From Phocoena phocoena (lineage: Eukaryota; Chordata; Mammalia; Artiodactyla; Phocoenidae), in NCBI RefSeq assembly GCF_963924675.1, contig NC_089227.1:47362080-47426079 (forward strand): DNA of 64,000 nt, in the 5' to 3' direction. The notes beneath the pieces were generated by a model, which was not told where the DNA came from, searched no databases, and saw nothing but the letters and a program-made list of their open reading frames with translations. Within the stretch, counting starts at the first letter, position 1. Each line of letters begins with the position of its first letter. This document shows, piece by piece, positions 24,990 to 39,114 of the stretch. The translations under genes and the position numbers were made by a program.

Positions 24990-25165
24990 GGAAATGATTT
25001 TGTTGAGCACCTACTAGTCTCAGTGATTTACATGTCTTACTCACTCCTCAGACAATCCTGAAAAGTTGATATTTTTCTCTTCATTTTCTCTTGGATCTGA
25101 GAGATTAAGGGACTTCAAAATCACACAGCAAGTAAATGGCCAAGTTAGAATTCAGATCCATGGTT
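24990..25165 (+). repeat. MIR
   Basis: Phrases seen are 'gttgagcacctactagtctc', 'aaaatcacacagcaagtaaa' and 'ggccaagttagaattcag'. Confidence 0.7.
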
Positions 25166-25379
25166 ACTAAGCCCCTGTTCCTACCCCTCCTCGCTGTTAT
25201 CTCTCAGACAACTGCCTTTGTGAACAGGACCTGGGACCTTCCTCACATTTGCAAGACTTCTTGCAGGAGAACAGAAAATCCATTTAAAGGCCTATTGCCC
25301 CTAGTCTGGCACTTCTTTAAAAAGCACTAACTTCACTTTCAATGCAGTTTTTCATCATAATTGTCCTACAAACCTCAAG

Positions 25380-25930
<551 letters not shown>

Positions 25931-26297
25931 TCCAGGACCAGGCTCACCCTCCACAGTCCAGGGTCACCTGTGGCTCCACCCCACCAGCGCCACACTCCTG
26001 GGGAGGATAGCAGCAGCCCAAACCCTTAAGTGGCTCTTACAGGGGAATGGGGAGAGGGTCTTTTACTTACTTTTGCAGAGACCTGTTTCATCCACAGTCA
26101 ACCACCAGGGGGTTTCAGAGTAAAACTCAATATTTTATCTCTGGGCATTCTCACACATTGTCTCTCCTGGTTGGAAAGGCCCCTGTGGGTAAACCAGGCC
26201 CAGGAGCACGGATTCTACTGCTCAACAGATATGTAATGATAACAGTTATAGTTATCTTTTGTTTAAAGGTTGCCATGACCAGAAATGATAAACACTT

Positions 26298-26494
26298 TCT
26301 TTTTTTTTTTAAAGTTTTTTTTGCTGTGCACCATTTTTAAAGTCTTTATTGAATTTGTTACAATATTGCTTCTGTTTTATGTTTTGGTTTTTTGGCCGTG
26401 AGGCATGTGGGATCTTAGCTCCCCAACCACGGATTGAATCCGCACCCCCTGTATTGGAAGGTGAAGTCTTAACAACTGGACAGCCAGGGGAAGT
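26298..26494 (-). mobile_element. Bov-tA-like tRNA SINE
   Basis: Antisense copy whose 3' part reads 'aaagtctttattgaatttg' and 'ttacaatattgcttctgtt', with the reversed tRNA-like head ending near 'ggacagccaggggaag'. The duplication is atgataaacactt / atggtaaacactt (26285-26297, 26495-26507). This 3' end differs from the CHR copies and matches the copy at 49913-50124. Confidence 0.85.
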
Positions 26495-26949
26495 CATGGT
26501 AAACACTTCTTAAATATTATCTTGTTTCATTCTCAAAACAACCTTAGGAGAAGGATATTATTATCCATGCCCTCTGTCCGTCTCTATCCTCTTCCCTGGA
26601 AGGAAGGTAGCCTTACAGCATAAATATACACAAAATTATGCATTATGAAGTGAGCTGTATTAGAAAGAGATCGATTGTTTGTCTCCTAGAAGTCCCACTA
26701 TGAAGAATGACCCCTCTAGTGAGATGTGGGTAGAGAAAAAAGTGGGAGGTAGTCCAAGGAAGAGATATTTATAGATGCAGGATGAAGGCTGGGGTGAGGA
26801 ATTGGGGGAGACACTTTGTGAGGACTGACAGTGACTCCAGAAAGAGCAAGAAAATGTTTGGCACCATCCTCTGGGCTCTGAGTATATTTGTGGTGTGCTA
26901 TGAGTAATTAATTTCTTTCTAGTGAAGGACCTGGTTTGCATATTATTGC

Positions 26950-27090
26950 CAAGGCATAAGAGTATATCCATTTCACAGGGAAGGAAATTTAGGCTCAAGA
27001 AGCAAGTAATTTATTCAAAATCACACTCTTAGGTGAGTGGCAGGACCCAAATTTGTTTGACATCCCCTTCCAAATTCCATGCTTCTTTAT
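26950..27090 (+). repeat. MIR fragment
   Basis: The phrases 'tccatttcacagggaagg' and 'tcaaaatcacactcttagg' match the MIR 3' half. Confidence 0.6.
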
Positions 27091-27189
27091 TCTTGACATG
27101 CATAGCATGGCAAGTCTAGAATGAATGAGTTATGAGTGACAAAAGCAGAGGTAAAATTTTTAAATAGGAACCATTTCATATGTAATTTA

Positions 27190-27410
27190 TTTTTATTTTT
27201 TATTATTTTATTTTTTTTGTGGTACGCAGGCCTCTCACTGCCATGGCCTCTCCCGTTGCGGAGCACAGGCTCCGGACGCGCAGGCCCAGTGGCCATGGCT
27301 CACGGGCCCAGCCGCTCCACGGCATGTGGGATCCCCCCAGACCAGGGCACGAACCCGCGTCCCCTGCATCGGCAGGCGGACTCTCAACCACTGCGCCACC
27401 AGGGAAGCCC
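27190..27410 (-). mobile_element. CHR-type SINE, short form
   Basis: Antisense copy with little divergence. Perfect target-site duplication ttcatatgtaattta lies at 27175-27189 and 27411-27425. Confidence 0.95.
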
Positions 27411-28439
27411 TTCATATGTAATTTAAAATGCTGGGTTGTATACTCACTCTAGAGATTGTTAATATCTATTGTTTTAGCCAAATCTAGATACCAGTATGTA
27501 TGATCCAGAAAATGGATGCAAACTAAGCAGTAGATATTCATAGCTAAAAGCTACGGATCACTGTACTTTAAATAAAAGTTGCTTAATTTTTCATAGAATA
27601 TAACCATTTGATTTTATTTCTAAGGCTGAAATATGTATAACAGTTCAAGTAAGAAAATATTCCTTCGATCCAACCTTAGCATGAAAAAGTATTTTAAAAT
27701 TCCAAAGAAAATTGCAAGGAAGGTGAGAATTAACAACTGAGGTCAAACAACTACCTTCAACAGTAGATTTCATGAATATTTTTTCAGGCCATTTAGGTAG
27801 CAGTCTTTCCTCAAAAGTTATAGAGAAAATATAAGGGTTAAGCGTTGTCCTAATTCTCGACCTTTTCAGACATACCTTGACCAAGATCCAGAGGCAAAAC
27901 AAGTAACAGCTAAAAACTTGGGAGAAATAAAAAATTTGGTTTGGGAAAAAAGAGAAGCCTTAGGTACAAACTGATACAGAGATTTAAGGATTTAATAGGA
28001 TGCATATGAGTTATTCCAGGTCAGGAATAAGAAGCAGAGGATTAGTTTCTAATATTTACCGAAAAGAAAAAAAAGTGGGAGGGACTCAGGGGTGGGAGGG
28101 TGCGGTGTTCCAAAATCAAAGAGACATCCAAGGAAGGGAGTGCTGTAGAATCTGCCTTCATGGAGATTTGCAAATACAAGAGCACTATTTCTGCCTAGAG
28201 CCTTGAGAATTAAACAAAATGACCTCTTTAGGTCTTTTCTTGTGTTGTGATCCTTTAGGTTTAAATACATTTCCTGGGCAATGTCATAAAACACAACAGA
28301 AACTGCTAAATCTAAGGGCTTAGGTTCAGGAGTCGGACAGACCACATTCTGAGTCAAACATATGACTATTAACTTTTAATGGTCTTGAGCCACCCAGCAA
28401 TCCTATTATATTTCCCAAGTCCATTTGCTCCCCAAGGTA

Positions 28440-30475
28440 AACATCTCACACCTTCACCTTTGCCCTTAAGTCTTCAAACCTCTTCTCCAACCACTTCTCA
28501 TTCTTTACTGAGAAAATAGAAGCAATCATAAGAGTACTTATATAAACTCTTATTAACATATCTACCAACATCCCTGCATCTGGGCACACAGGCCCTGCCT
28601 TCCCTCCTGCTATGATGGATGAACTGCCTGTGTTACTAAGACCAACACCTCCGTTTGTGCACTAGATCCCATCTTCAAGATGGTGCTCCAATAATTACCT
28701 GCAGCAAATTTTCTCCCCTTCCTAGAACACTCCCATCAGCCAACAAACATATCAGCCATCATTCCCTTCTAGCTACTCTTGCATTACAAGAAAATGCCTC
28801 AAACCCCTCACTGTTTTCACTTCCTTTTATCCCTTTTTCCTTTGAATCCACTTTAATTAACCTTTTCTCACCAGTGATCCACCAAAATAACTCTTGTTGA
28901 GGTCCCCAATAAAATCCATGTTGCCTAGTCCAATGGCAACTTCTTAGCCCTCATCTTATTTGAAATGCCACCTATATTCAACCCAGCTGATTCCATATCT
29001 TCCTTCCTCATGTTCTACCTTGGATTCCAGGAAAACATTCCATCTTGATTCTCCTCCTAGCTCAAGGACTTTCTACAGTTTCCTTCACTGATTCTTTTTC
29101 ATCTACCCAAACTCTAGTTGGAATGCCCCATAGCCCAGTCCTCTGGTCACTTTTCTCTCTCTCTAGCCCCATGCTCTGGTTGACCTCATCTGTCCTCATG
29201 GGTTTATACATCATATTCACGATGAAGACTCCCAAATTTGTATCTCTGGCCAGGACCTCTCCCTGAACACCAGGGTTATATATCAAATTGCCTACTTGAC
29301 ATCTCCACCTGGATGACTAATAGGCATCTGAAGCACAGCAGAACCCCTGATCTTCTCTTCAAAAGCAGCTCCACCTGCACAGTTACTTTCTCAAGAAATG
29401 GCTCCTGGGCTTCCCTGGTGGCGTAGTGGTTGAGAGTCTGTCTGTCGACGCAGGAGACTCGGGTTCGTGCCCAGGTCTAGGAAGATCCCACATGCCGCGG
29501 AGCGGCTGGGTCCGTGAGCCATGGCCGCTGAGCCTGCGCTCCGCAACGGGAGAGGCCACAACAGTGAGGCCCGCGTACTGCCAAAAAAAAAAAAAAAAAA
29601 GAAATGGCTCCTTTATTCTTTCTATTCCCTGGGCAGAAATCCTCGAAGTTATCCTTGATTCCTCTCTTCTTCTCACAGGTCACAAATAATCCATCAGGAA
29701 ACCTATGGACTCCCTTTTCAGAGCTTGCCCCAAATCTCACCACTTTTCACTACTTTCTCCACTTCCACTGTGGGTCTAAGCCACCCTTATCTCTTATCTA
29801 GATAACTGTACTACCTTTGCCCCTCTCCCCCGTAGAGTTATTCTCCAAAAGGCGGTCAAAGGGAACTTTTTGGAACATAAATCAGACTTTTTTTCCCTCA
29901 CTCAAAATCCTTCAGTGACTTACTCTCTCATTCAGAATAAAAAACCAAGGATATCAGCACAGTCTACAGGGTCATGTATATGGTCTGCAAATCACCCACA
30001 TGCTTCTCTGACTTCTCCTCCTCCTTTCTCACCCCACTTCAGGCACTCTGGCTTCCTCAGACATGTTTAGTCCTCTCCTACCTCAGGACCTTTGCACCTG
30101 GTTTTCCTTATATCTAGAATGCTCCCCCCACCACCACCCCTGCCCACCCCCAGCTATTCACATGACTTGCTCCTTCACATCCTCGTTTTCTCTAATCAGC
30201 CTTTGTAAAACACTGGTTTTACACATACATACACATACATAAACACCAAAGAAAGCCCACATTCTATTATTATCTTTACCTTGCTTTACTTGTCTCCATA
30301 GCACTTAACATATCAGAGTGTATTTATTAGTTTGTTGTTTTGTTTTTTTTCCTGTCTCCCACTAGAAAGTGTCTTCCATGAAGGTCTTTGTTTGGTTCAT
30401 TGCTCTATCTCTAACTCCTAGAACAGTTCCTGCACAAAGTAGTGCTCAGTGAATACTTGTTAAATAAATGAATGA
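28440..30475 (+). repeat. Long L2 LINE remnant, interrupted by a SINE
   Basis: The L2 ORF2-3' region is recognisable by 'cactttaattaaccttttc', 'gactcccaaatttgtatctc', 'gacatctccacctggatga', 'tcagacttttttccctcac', 'acctttgcacctggttttcc' and the classic end 'gtgctcagtgaatacttg'. It is broken in every frame. The CHR SINE at 29407-29598 lies inside it. Confidence 0.85.
29407..29598 (+). mobile_element. CHR-type SINE, short form with internal deletion
   Basis: Compared with the other short copies it lacks about 15 bases ('gtccggagcctgtgc' region), joining 'gagcctgcg' to 'ctccgcaacggg'. Target-site duplication aagaaatggctcct lies at 29393-29406 and 29599-29612. Confidence 0.93.
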
Positions 30476-30650
30476 ATGAGCTTGACCACTTACTCTGTGT
30501 AACTTTAGGAAAATATCTGAATTCTATCACCTTTTAAATGAGGATAATGCCAGCGCCTACCTCAGAGATTATTATAAAATAAAATTAAATAATATGTATA
30601 AGCCTATTTAGAGCTCAACAAAGGACATTATTGTAACATTATTATTTGTT
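30475..30650 (+). repeat. MIR
   Basis: Phrases seen are 'gaccacttactctgtgtaac', 'aaatgaggataatgccagc' and 'cctacctcagagattattat'. Confidence 0.65.
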
Positions 30651-31179
30651 ATCCTATTCCTAATCAACATAATCTTTTGAAATTTCCTATAAAATTAAAG
30701 TTCCAGGACATTATGAGTACTACATAAAATTTTAAGGAAAAAAATTACTTAATCTTCCATTAAAACACTGACAATCAAGAGAAAATTCCTTACTGAGATC
30801 ACATAAATCATTGAACTCATCATGTCTACATTGGAACTTTCTGTGGGTTGTCTATCTGGAATTTTCTGAGTGCACTACCCTTAAATTCTTTAGTGGAACT
30901 TTTCTTTCAACTAAACTTCACACTGCAGGACTTCAGACAAGTCTCTGACATTTTACCAAGGTAGGAGGTAGAACTTGGCTGCGAATTTAGTAAAACTTCT
31001 ATCAACTAGCTTTCTGTGACCCTACATTAGTTAGCTGGTTTATACATAAAACTCCTCTACTGCATGTTAATTAGTTTTTTTTAATGAGTGAAATCCTAGG
31101 TAAATTATCATTTGATTTCTTTATTTAAGGTGAAACGCATTTTGGTTTCCAAATTCATGACCGTCATCAACCTAATGCA

Positions 31180-31390
31180 AGACTCTCTCTCTTCCATGTG
31201 CCTAGAGAACCCTTTATTCCTCTACCTTGTCATTTACCATGGAATATTAAAGTTATCTCTTTATGTGTTTGTCTCTCTCACTAGATCCTAAGCTAATTGA
31301 GGATAATTACCACGTCTTAGTCATGCCAGTATTGGTAATATCTGGTCCCTGCTAGCCCATTAGAGATTATCATTAAATACTGTCTAAAAT
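31180..31390 (+). repeat. L2 3' end
   Basis: Phrases 'ctcactagatcctaagctaa' and 'ttgaggataattaccacgtc' match the L2 3' region. Confidence 0.55.
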
Positions 31391-31394
31391 AAAG

Positions 31395-31645
31395 GCTGTG
31401 CAGTGTCATACTATAAAGCTAAACACTAGCACCAAATGAACCAAGGTTGAATACTGGCACTGCCTCTGTGTGAGGTCAGACAAATTACTTAACTACTCTG
31501 TGCCTCAGTTTCCTCCTCTATAGAATAGGGATGATGATGTTATTTACCTTATCAGATCGTTACAGAATTAAGTAAATTAAATTAAGAAGTGTAAAATGCT
31601 TATAACAGTGTGCTTAATAAATAGAATTCATTCTAATAAATATGA
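31395..31645 (+). repeat. MIR, nearly full length
   Basis: Phrases 'ctctgtgcctcagtttcctc' and 'atagaatagggatgatgatg' are MIR core and 3' sequence. Confidence 0.85.
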
Positions 31646-32143
31646 CTATTAGTTCTTAATAAATGTTAGCTTTCATTAAACTAGAAAACCGAGTGGCCCT
31701 TTCATGTCTACAAACTAATTCCAGAGCAGGCTCAATCATCTTTAGAGCAGACATTCTGCTTAAGAGACGGCAAGAGGGTGCCTGTGTCCACACCATTCAC
31801 CTCTCCTGCAGACGTAAAGTGGCCTTCTGATCTTTTTCACTCAGTCCCCCCAGGAAGCCACTACCAGTTCACTGGTGTTCACACAAGACATGGAAAATTA
31901 TCTACTATCTTGCTCTCCTTCTTTGCTCTCAGCCCCAGATTTCAAACAAGTCTGGACTAGGACGAGATAGCTAGGGTTATATGTGTAAATGGAATGTCAG
32001 ATTGTGAATCAGAGGCAGCCCAAAGACTCAAGCCTCAAACAAGCTTGAGTTACTTGGAGATTTCAGACCAAGCCACCCTTTGCGTCCCCATTACCCTGCT
32101 GACGACCCAGTTCTCCACTTGGCACTCTAGGACACAGCCTCAC

Positions 32144-32634
32144 CTTGTGGAATTGTGGAGGGTATATTCGAGCCGCCCCATGGTTCAACAGCAGCTGGTA
32201 GCAGATCTCAGGCTGGGCGGCAGGTCGCACGGAGGTGACTTTCAGCACATACTGGATGGCAGCACAGCCATTGATATCCATGAGATTGGCTTCTGCACCA
32301 GCTTCCAGCATCATGTGCATGAGCACGTGGTCACAGTTCCAGGCTGCCTTGTGGAGCGGAGTTTTAAAGTCGTCATCCCGGGCGTTGACCTCGGCTTTGT
32401 AGTCCAACAGCATGCGGCAGATGAGGTGATGCTCCCTGCTGAACTCCTGCTCTTTAAAGCGGAGGGCCCAGTAGGTTGCGATAGCCAGTGGGGTCTCCAT
32501 GTGGGCGTTCACACTGTCCACTATGGCCCCGTGCTCCACGTAGAAGGCCACCAGCTCCGGGAGGCCGAAGTGGGCAGCCGTGTGCAAAGGCGTCTCCTCA
32601 TCCTGGTTGTTGGTCTTCATGTTCACGTTCGCCC
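32144..32634 (-). CDS. ASB4: ASB4 internal coding exon, ankyrin repeats (residues 164-326)
   Basis: This exon encodes the central ankyrin-repeat block of ASB4, the substrate-recognition subunit of an Elongin B/C-CUL5 ubiquitin ligase. The acceptor reads CTAG just above 32634. The exon opens with two bases completing a split glycine codon (phase 1 intron), then 163 codons run open and end QFHK before a GTGAGG donor at 32143-32138. Ankyrin signatures visible are [35 protein letters not shown] and the capping [13 protein letters not shown]. Asn246, known in human ASB4 as a target of the oxygen-sensing hydroxylase FIH, is kept in the context EVNARDDD (codon 32386-32384). There is no stop or frameshift, and the sequence is nearly identical to the mammalian ASB4 I recall, so the gene looks functional. 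Open frames on the plus strand over this exon are shadows. The preceding exons (residues 1-163) are not in the window. Confidence 0.97.
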
Positions 32635-33639
32635 CTAGAAAGGGAGAATGAGGAAGACAATTATTTAAACATATTTTATCATTTTCCACAAGGTTCATTA
32701 AACAGGCCTTTTCTCGCTGCTTCCCTTTCAACCTCTTCCGCTGTATACCACCCAGTTTTCCAAGTTCCATTTCTAGACCCCATGGAAGCCACTGCTTTGA
32801 AACAACAGCGCCACCTCCTGGATAACCAGCAAATGTACTGAGGTGATGGGAGAATGGGCCTGAGAGCAAACGATTTCGGCTGGGAGGCTGGAGCACTGTC
32901 AAGAGTTATAGTCCCTACCCCTAGGTGGATTTGGAAATACAAAGTGATTCCGATAACCAAGCAAATATCATTAAAAATGAAGCTTATATCACAATCTTTG
33001 AGGTTCATACATGTGGCTTTAAAAGTCTTCAGTCTCTTGATGAGATTTCTTCAAAATCATCTTTTTCTTTTCTTTCAAGGGAACTAAACCTAAATGTTTG
33101 GTCCAAGGGAACTTCAGTGGTATGGAAATTGCTCAGCCCTCTGACTGAACACTGACAATATTAATCTGCCGAAGTCTGTGAGGCTCCTTTGGAATACAAC
33201 TGGGGCAAAAACAAAAAACACAAAACACTTTGACCACCAAACTAGACTAAGGGTCATATTTTGAAAGGAAAGGGATAGAAGCTAGTAAAATAAAATACTC
33301 ATTAAAAGAAAGACAATTAAAGACTGTATGTAACATGTCCAATTTATGGTTGACAAATGCTGTTTAGAAATACAGATTATTAGTGCTTGGAAATCTCCTT
33401 AGAAATTATTTAATCCAACCCACTTAACTAACAGACCAGGAAACTGAGTGAATTTTATTTTTTGATAGGGAAGTTAAGTACTAGAATGGTCAACTTGAGA
33501 AGCTGAAATTTTCCTTCTCAGCCCAGTTTAATTGGGGTGAGCTAAGTGACCCCAGGGGGCCTATTCTGTGATCAATTCTACTGGAAATTTTTATAGTGAC
33601 TTCAAGTATAAATCTGGAAATACTTTTATTATTATCATT

Positions 33640-33885
33640 ATTATTATTATGCCAGCAACTAATATTTATTAAGCACTTGCCATGTACAACATTCTGAGCT
33701 AAATGCTTTTCACATATTGCCTCATGGAATCTTCCTAGCAACACTTTGCAGGAGGTGCATTTTTTCCCTAATTTTACAGATGAAGAAATTGTTTTTAGAC
33801 TAATAAATATACCAAGCTAAGAAGCAATAGAACAGAGGTTTGAAAGCAGACAGCCTGGCTTCAAAATCTCTCACCATTGTGCTAT
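33640..33885 (+). repeat. MIR
   Basis: Phrases seen are 'tattaagcacttgccatgta', 'taattttacagatgaagaaa' and 'gacagcctggcttcaaaatc'. Confidence 0.85.
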
Positions 33886-34711
33886 TCTACGTCATTATTT
33901 TCCTAAAAAAATTTTTTCTGTACTTTGCTCTCTTTGGATATTTGAAAACTTGAAAGTAACAGAGAAATAACGTTGCATTTTGTTAATTTAAAAAATCTGT
34001 TCTCTGTGTGTTGCTCCTTTATGCCCTTTTTTATGGCACCCTCTGATCATATGGAACACATTTAAGAAAGGCAATACTCCTACAAGCTTACTTGGTGCCA
34101 AAAAAAGCCACCCCTCAGTGAGGTTTCTGAAAGCACATTGCTCTGTAAACTCAGAGCCTATCTCTGCTCCTAACTTTCAGAAAGCAGAATTATAAGTAAA
34201 AATCATCCCTCACAACAATCTGCCATCTGTGTTCATCAGTATTCCGCCCTGGAGAAGTTCTGGGTCACATCTCCCTTCAGGTCAGCACTTCTTTGCTCTG
34301 GAGTGAAAGGCGATGAATAAGAATGTCTTCCCAGAAGCTAATGCAGGGTCACTTCAGATGCTGGAGAATTTCCAGTAAGAAAGGGAATCAAAGGGTCAGG
34401 ATGAAAATTTTATAGGCCAACTTGGAAGTAACCACGTCCTTTATTTTTTAATGTATTTGGACATTTCCAATGGATCCCTGACCTCTTGCTACAACTAGAT
34501 ATACTGCGTAGTTTCCTTTTCTGAATAGGAGAGCCTTATTTTTATATTTGAATTGTGGCTTTGAGTGTAACTTTTCCAGGGACTACATAAAGCAGGATGA
34601 TTTGACTACTTTTCTATTTTAGATTTTGTGATTCATTCAAGAAATTAGAGACCATAAACATAAGTTCTTGGGAACTTAAAAGAATATTTTTTTTAGTGTG
34701 AAAATGCAGTG

Positions 34712-35165
34712 TATTAGTTTCCTAGAGCTGACGTAACAAAGTACCGCAAAGTAGTACCGCAAACAACGGGAATTTGTTCACGGTTCTAGAGATTGGTAGT
34801 GAAATTACAGTGTTGATGACAGTGGCTACTTCTGAGGGTTTTAAAGGAGAATCTGTCTCATGCCTGCCTCCTAGCTTCTGGTGATGTCCATCAATCCTTG
34901 GTGTTCCTTGGCTTGTAGATGTATCACTCCAAGGACTGCCTCTATCTTCACATGGTTCTCTCTGTGTCTCTGTGTCTTCACATGGCTGCCTTCTTATGAC
35001 ACCAATCATACTGCATTAGGGGCCCATCCTGCTCTACTCATCTTAACTAATTACAGCTGCAACAACCCTATATCCAAACAAGGTCACATGCTGAGTTGCA
35101 GGGGATTAGGACTTCAACATATCTTCTTTTGGGGGGAAGGGAGGCAATACAACTCAACCCATAAT
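34712..35165 (-). mobile_element. MLT1-type MaLR solo LTR
   Basis: Antisense MLT1 phrases are 'gtattagtttcctagagctg', 'cttcacatggctgccttctt', 'ccaaacaaggtcacatgctg' and 'ggattaggacttcaacatat'. MaLR LTRs are non-autonomous ERVL-related elements. No internal region is seen. Confidence 0.78.
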
Positions 35166-35339
35166 ATATAACATGCATTACATAATATATAAAAATATGT
35201 ACGTGCAGCTTAGAAAATACTGTAAAGCTATCACTGATGCAATCACATCCCAGGTCCAGAAATCAAACACTCCCTGACCCGGAAACGCCCTCTACTGTCC
35301 GATCTATCCTTCCACCCCACAACTCCACCATCCTGCTGG

Positions 35340-36760
35340 AGGTAATATTATTCTGACTTTTATGATAATCATGTCCTTGAATTTCTTTATAGTTTTACCA
35401 CCCTTGTATATACCTCGAAACAAGATAGTTTAGTTTCACTTATTTTCCAACTTTATATAAATGTAATAATCAACACATATTCTTTCATGACTTGCTTCTT
35501 TCACTCAACACTGTTTGTGAAAATGATCTATGTTGCGATGTCCAGCTCTTGTTTGTTCATTTTATTGTGTTCTATCTCACAGTACAAGTAATACTACTAG
35601 TGACAGACATTTACAGTTTCAGACTATTCCAAACACTGCTGCCATGAGTATTCTTGTACATTCTTGTACCCTGGTGCTCATGGGCAGTGTTCACGGGGTT
35701 CTATACCTATGAGTGGAATTGCTGGGTCATCGGGTGTGCTTATCTTCAGCGTCATTAGATGGTATCAGATAGGTGTTGTACCAGTCTACACTCCCATAAG
35801 CCATGTGTGAGGGTTCTTATCAACATTTGGTATTTTCATTCTATTTAATTTTAGTCAGTCAGATGGGTGCATAGTGATATCTCATTGTTTGAATATTTAT
35901 TTCCCTAATTAACAATTAGGTTAGACATATTTTAATATTTTTATTAAACAAATATTGCTTTTTATTTACTATTATAAAGCATTTCCATATTGTTATATTA
36001 TCATTTAAAATATCATTTAAAAATAATGACATAATATTCCATAGTGAGTTTACCCTCCTGATGGATGTGAAGACTTTTTGCCAAAGTTTTGATCTTATGA
36101 CTAATGCTACAATTGATACATTTGTATGTAAATCTTTGGATTATTTCCTTAGCATAAATTCCCCCAAAATAGAGTCATTAAGCTGAAATATCTGAGCTAT
36201 TTTAAGGGTCTTTATGAATAATTGAGGAAAGTTATATTTATCTATATCTCTATATTTATATACATCTCTCATTGATGCATGAGTGCTATTTTACTCACCA
36301 GTAGGTAGTTACACAATTTTAAAAATATGTTTGCTATTTGGAAGTAAAAAATGTTCTCTTTTTCTTTTCATTTGAATTGATTTGTTTATTAGAGTTTGAA
36401 CACTTTGTCTGTAATTATTAACTAGTAGTATTTCTTCTTTAGTTATTGTCCAAATTTTTGTCCTTTTATACTCTGAAGCCTTTCTGCTTTGTTTACATTT
36501 ATATGTGTCATTCATTAAAGTAATATTTAAGCCTATGCTCTCACAATTGGTATACATTTTTTATCCAGTTTATTTTGATTTTTCTTTAATACAATAATGT
36601 AAACTTTATATGGTCAAATTCTCCCTTTGTTTTTGCTTTTGTTTTTGGTATTAGAATGTCCTACTCCTCTCAGAGGTTTCCTAACTTATCCAGATTGATT
36701 ATAATTGGATTTTTAATAGATGTTAAAAAATGTTTAACATTTAATTCATGTGGAACTTAT
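35340..36760 (-). mobile_element. Old degenerate L1 (antisense)
   Basis: Recognisable L1 3' half in antisense, for example 'ctatgagtggaattgctgg', 'tagatggtatcagatagg', 'tagtgatatctcattgttt' and 'ataatattccatagtgag'. It is highly diverged, may be more than one copy, and has approximate limits. Confidence 0.6.
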
Positions 36761-38299
36761 TGTGGTGTACTTACCGATTTAGGAAGAATTGATATTCCTA
36801 TAGCATAGAGAGTCTTTTCATGTAGGAACATGGTCTGTTTCTCTTAAAAGTTTTCTTTACATTTCTGTAAACTATGCCCCCACAAAATTTGTAGCAATTT
36901 TCATTTTAGGGAAGACGGGTAAATTATTTCTGGGGTAAAGTAAATTTTAGTGAGAGAAGGCCCTTCATGAACCTTCTAATTTATGCAAGATGGACTCCAG
37001 AACTAGTCTGAAATGGTTGCAAATTAGATGGAGAAAAATTTTCATTTTCATTGCCTGATAAAGAACAAGAACTTTCCAGATTTAATCTGTGGGCAAAGGA
37101 GACAGAGATTTGGTTGCACTGAGAATATGATGAAAAGGGGACATAGGATAAGAATTGCACAGAAAGAGTGGATGCTGGCCACAGAAATGGTACTGTGATA
37201 CTCCTGAAGCCAGGAATATAGGGACACAGTGCCAGTCAACGTTCAATTTTTTCTGTTCTTCTGTACTGTATGATAGTATCCATTCATTACCCTCCAACAG
37301 AGAGAATCAATTTCATGAATCCTAGTTATGAGACCTCATATTTCCTTACTTCTTTTCCCAAATAAAATTAAACTGCTTCCAAGTGCCCATTTGTTGGCTT
37401 GGCTGATCATCTGAGATCAGTCATCATGTGGCTCCCTCTGCTGGGCTTTGCTACTCCCTACATTCTAAGAGTTGGCCCTCGGAGGCATCCTCTTCAAAGT
37501 ATCCACATTCCCTCACAGTTCTGTCACCTCAAAAGCTACGTGAGAGTGGGGGCAGGTCTCCGTAGAAACTGTCACCTCTCCATCTTCCCAGACTCAGGGA
37601 ATCCACAACTTTACTTCATCACTAAGCCCGCCCTGCCTCCCTCCCTGTCCTAATTAACTTGATTTCTCACAGAGCCTGTGTGTAAGCGGGGAGGTCAGTG
37701 GGGAGATGGAGGACGAGCCCAGACCAGTGCTCTCAACCCTTTCAGGCATGCCTTTCCTATTCCGCGATGAAGTCGAGAAATAATATCACCTACCTTCATA
37801 CATAATCTTTTAAAAATAAACCCAATGCCTAGCTAACATGTAAAGGCAGAATGAAAGTAGTTTCTAATAATTTTAGCTACATAGTTATGATTGCCACAAA
37901 TAATATAAATTGCAATGATATAGTGTAAATTTTAATGTGTTATTGACTATACTAGATGACACAATGAAATGCTTATTTGCTTGAATCCATATGTAGACTC
38001 CTAGCAGCTACATCACTGAACTGACACAGGTGTTTTCTATTGTAATTCAAATACCACAGATGTCATTGCCATAATGAATGGTATTCCAAAATGAGAAAAT
38101 AAATCTTGGTCTGGTTTTGCCTTGATTTGTAGCATAGTTGCATTTCTGGAAATTTCTGTATTTATTTACAATTCAAAAGTATTTTGTGTTTATATGTAAA
38201 ATGCAGTTAGGTTAGAAATCTACTGTGTTACTACATCTAAATATCTGTTATTACATCAGCACTAAATCTAAGATTTTTTACAAATTATGAAAGAATTAA

Positions 38300-39110
38300 A
38301 AAAATACAGAAAATCTCAGAAAATATAACAGACATCTATATACGAGTACCCATATTTGACAGATATTAATCTTTGACATATTCTCTTTGGTTTTCCAAGA
38401 TAAAATTTTACAGGAAAAAACCAGCCCATTTCTCTTTTATTGCCTCCCTTTCTTTCTCCTCAGAGATAATTATTATTCTAAAGTTGACTTTGTCATTCCC
38501 TTTAAATTTTTGTTCTTTTATTACTCACATATGCATCCATAAGTAACGTATATACCATTATTTTGTGTTCTTAAAAACCATGTAAGTTGTACTCACTTTT
38601 GCAACCTGTTTTTACCAGCCACATTATGTTTTTGAGCAGAGAGCTGATTTTTTCATTTCAACTGCTAAACAGAATTACATTGCATAATTAAACTACAGTT
38701 TAGCCATTCCTCTACTAAAGACAGTTAAGTTGTTTTAGCTTTTTCATAATAACAAATACCTTTCAAATCATGCAGGAGTTTCTTTAGAGAGAGAAACCGA
38801 ATTAGTGGGTAGTAGTATACAAACATTTTCAATTATATTAAATTATACTCATCAGTGGTTGTGTCAATTCAAATGTCAATCGGTACAGTTTAAAGGTTCA
38901 GCATCATTTCCAACACTTTGTATTGTCACACTGTTTAATGTTTGCCAATTAGATGGTATGAAGTGATATTTTGATTTAATCTGCATTCCCCTGGTTATCA
39001 GTAGTGTTTTCTCATATGTCTATAGGGGCAACAAGATTTCCACTTGTATGAATTGACTATTCATAGCCTCTGCTCATTTTTCATTGAATTGTTTGTGTTT
39101 TCCATATTTA
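38300..39110 (-). mobile_element. Old degenerate L1 (antisense)
   Basis: Antisense 3'-end phrases 'ctgcattcccctggttatc', 'tagatggtatgaagtgatat' and 'attcctctactaaagacag' mark an old L1. It abuts a plus-strand L1 on its right. Confidence 0.55.
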
Positions 39111-39114
39111 TTTT

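Noticed and set aside
31994..32638. 214-residue open frame on the plus strand
   Set aside because: It is the antisense shadow of the ASB4 ankyrin exon; the minus strand explains the sequence.
32063..32902. 279-residue uninterrupted minus-strand frame as a single-exon gene
   Set aside because: Its middle is the ASB4 exon; both ends are intron read past the acceptor at 32635 and the donor at 32143.
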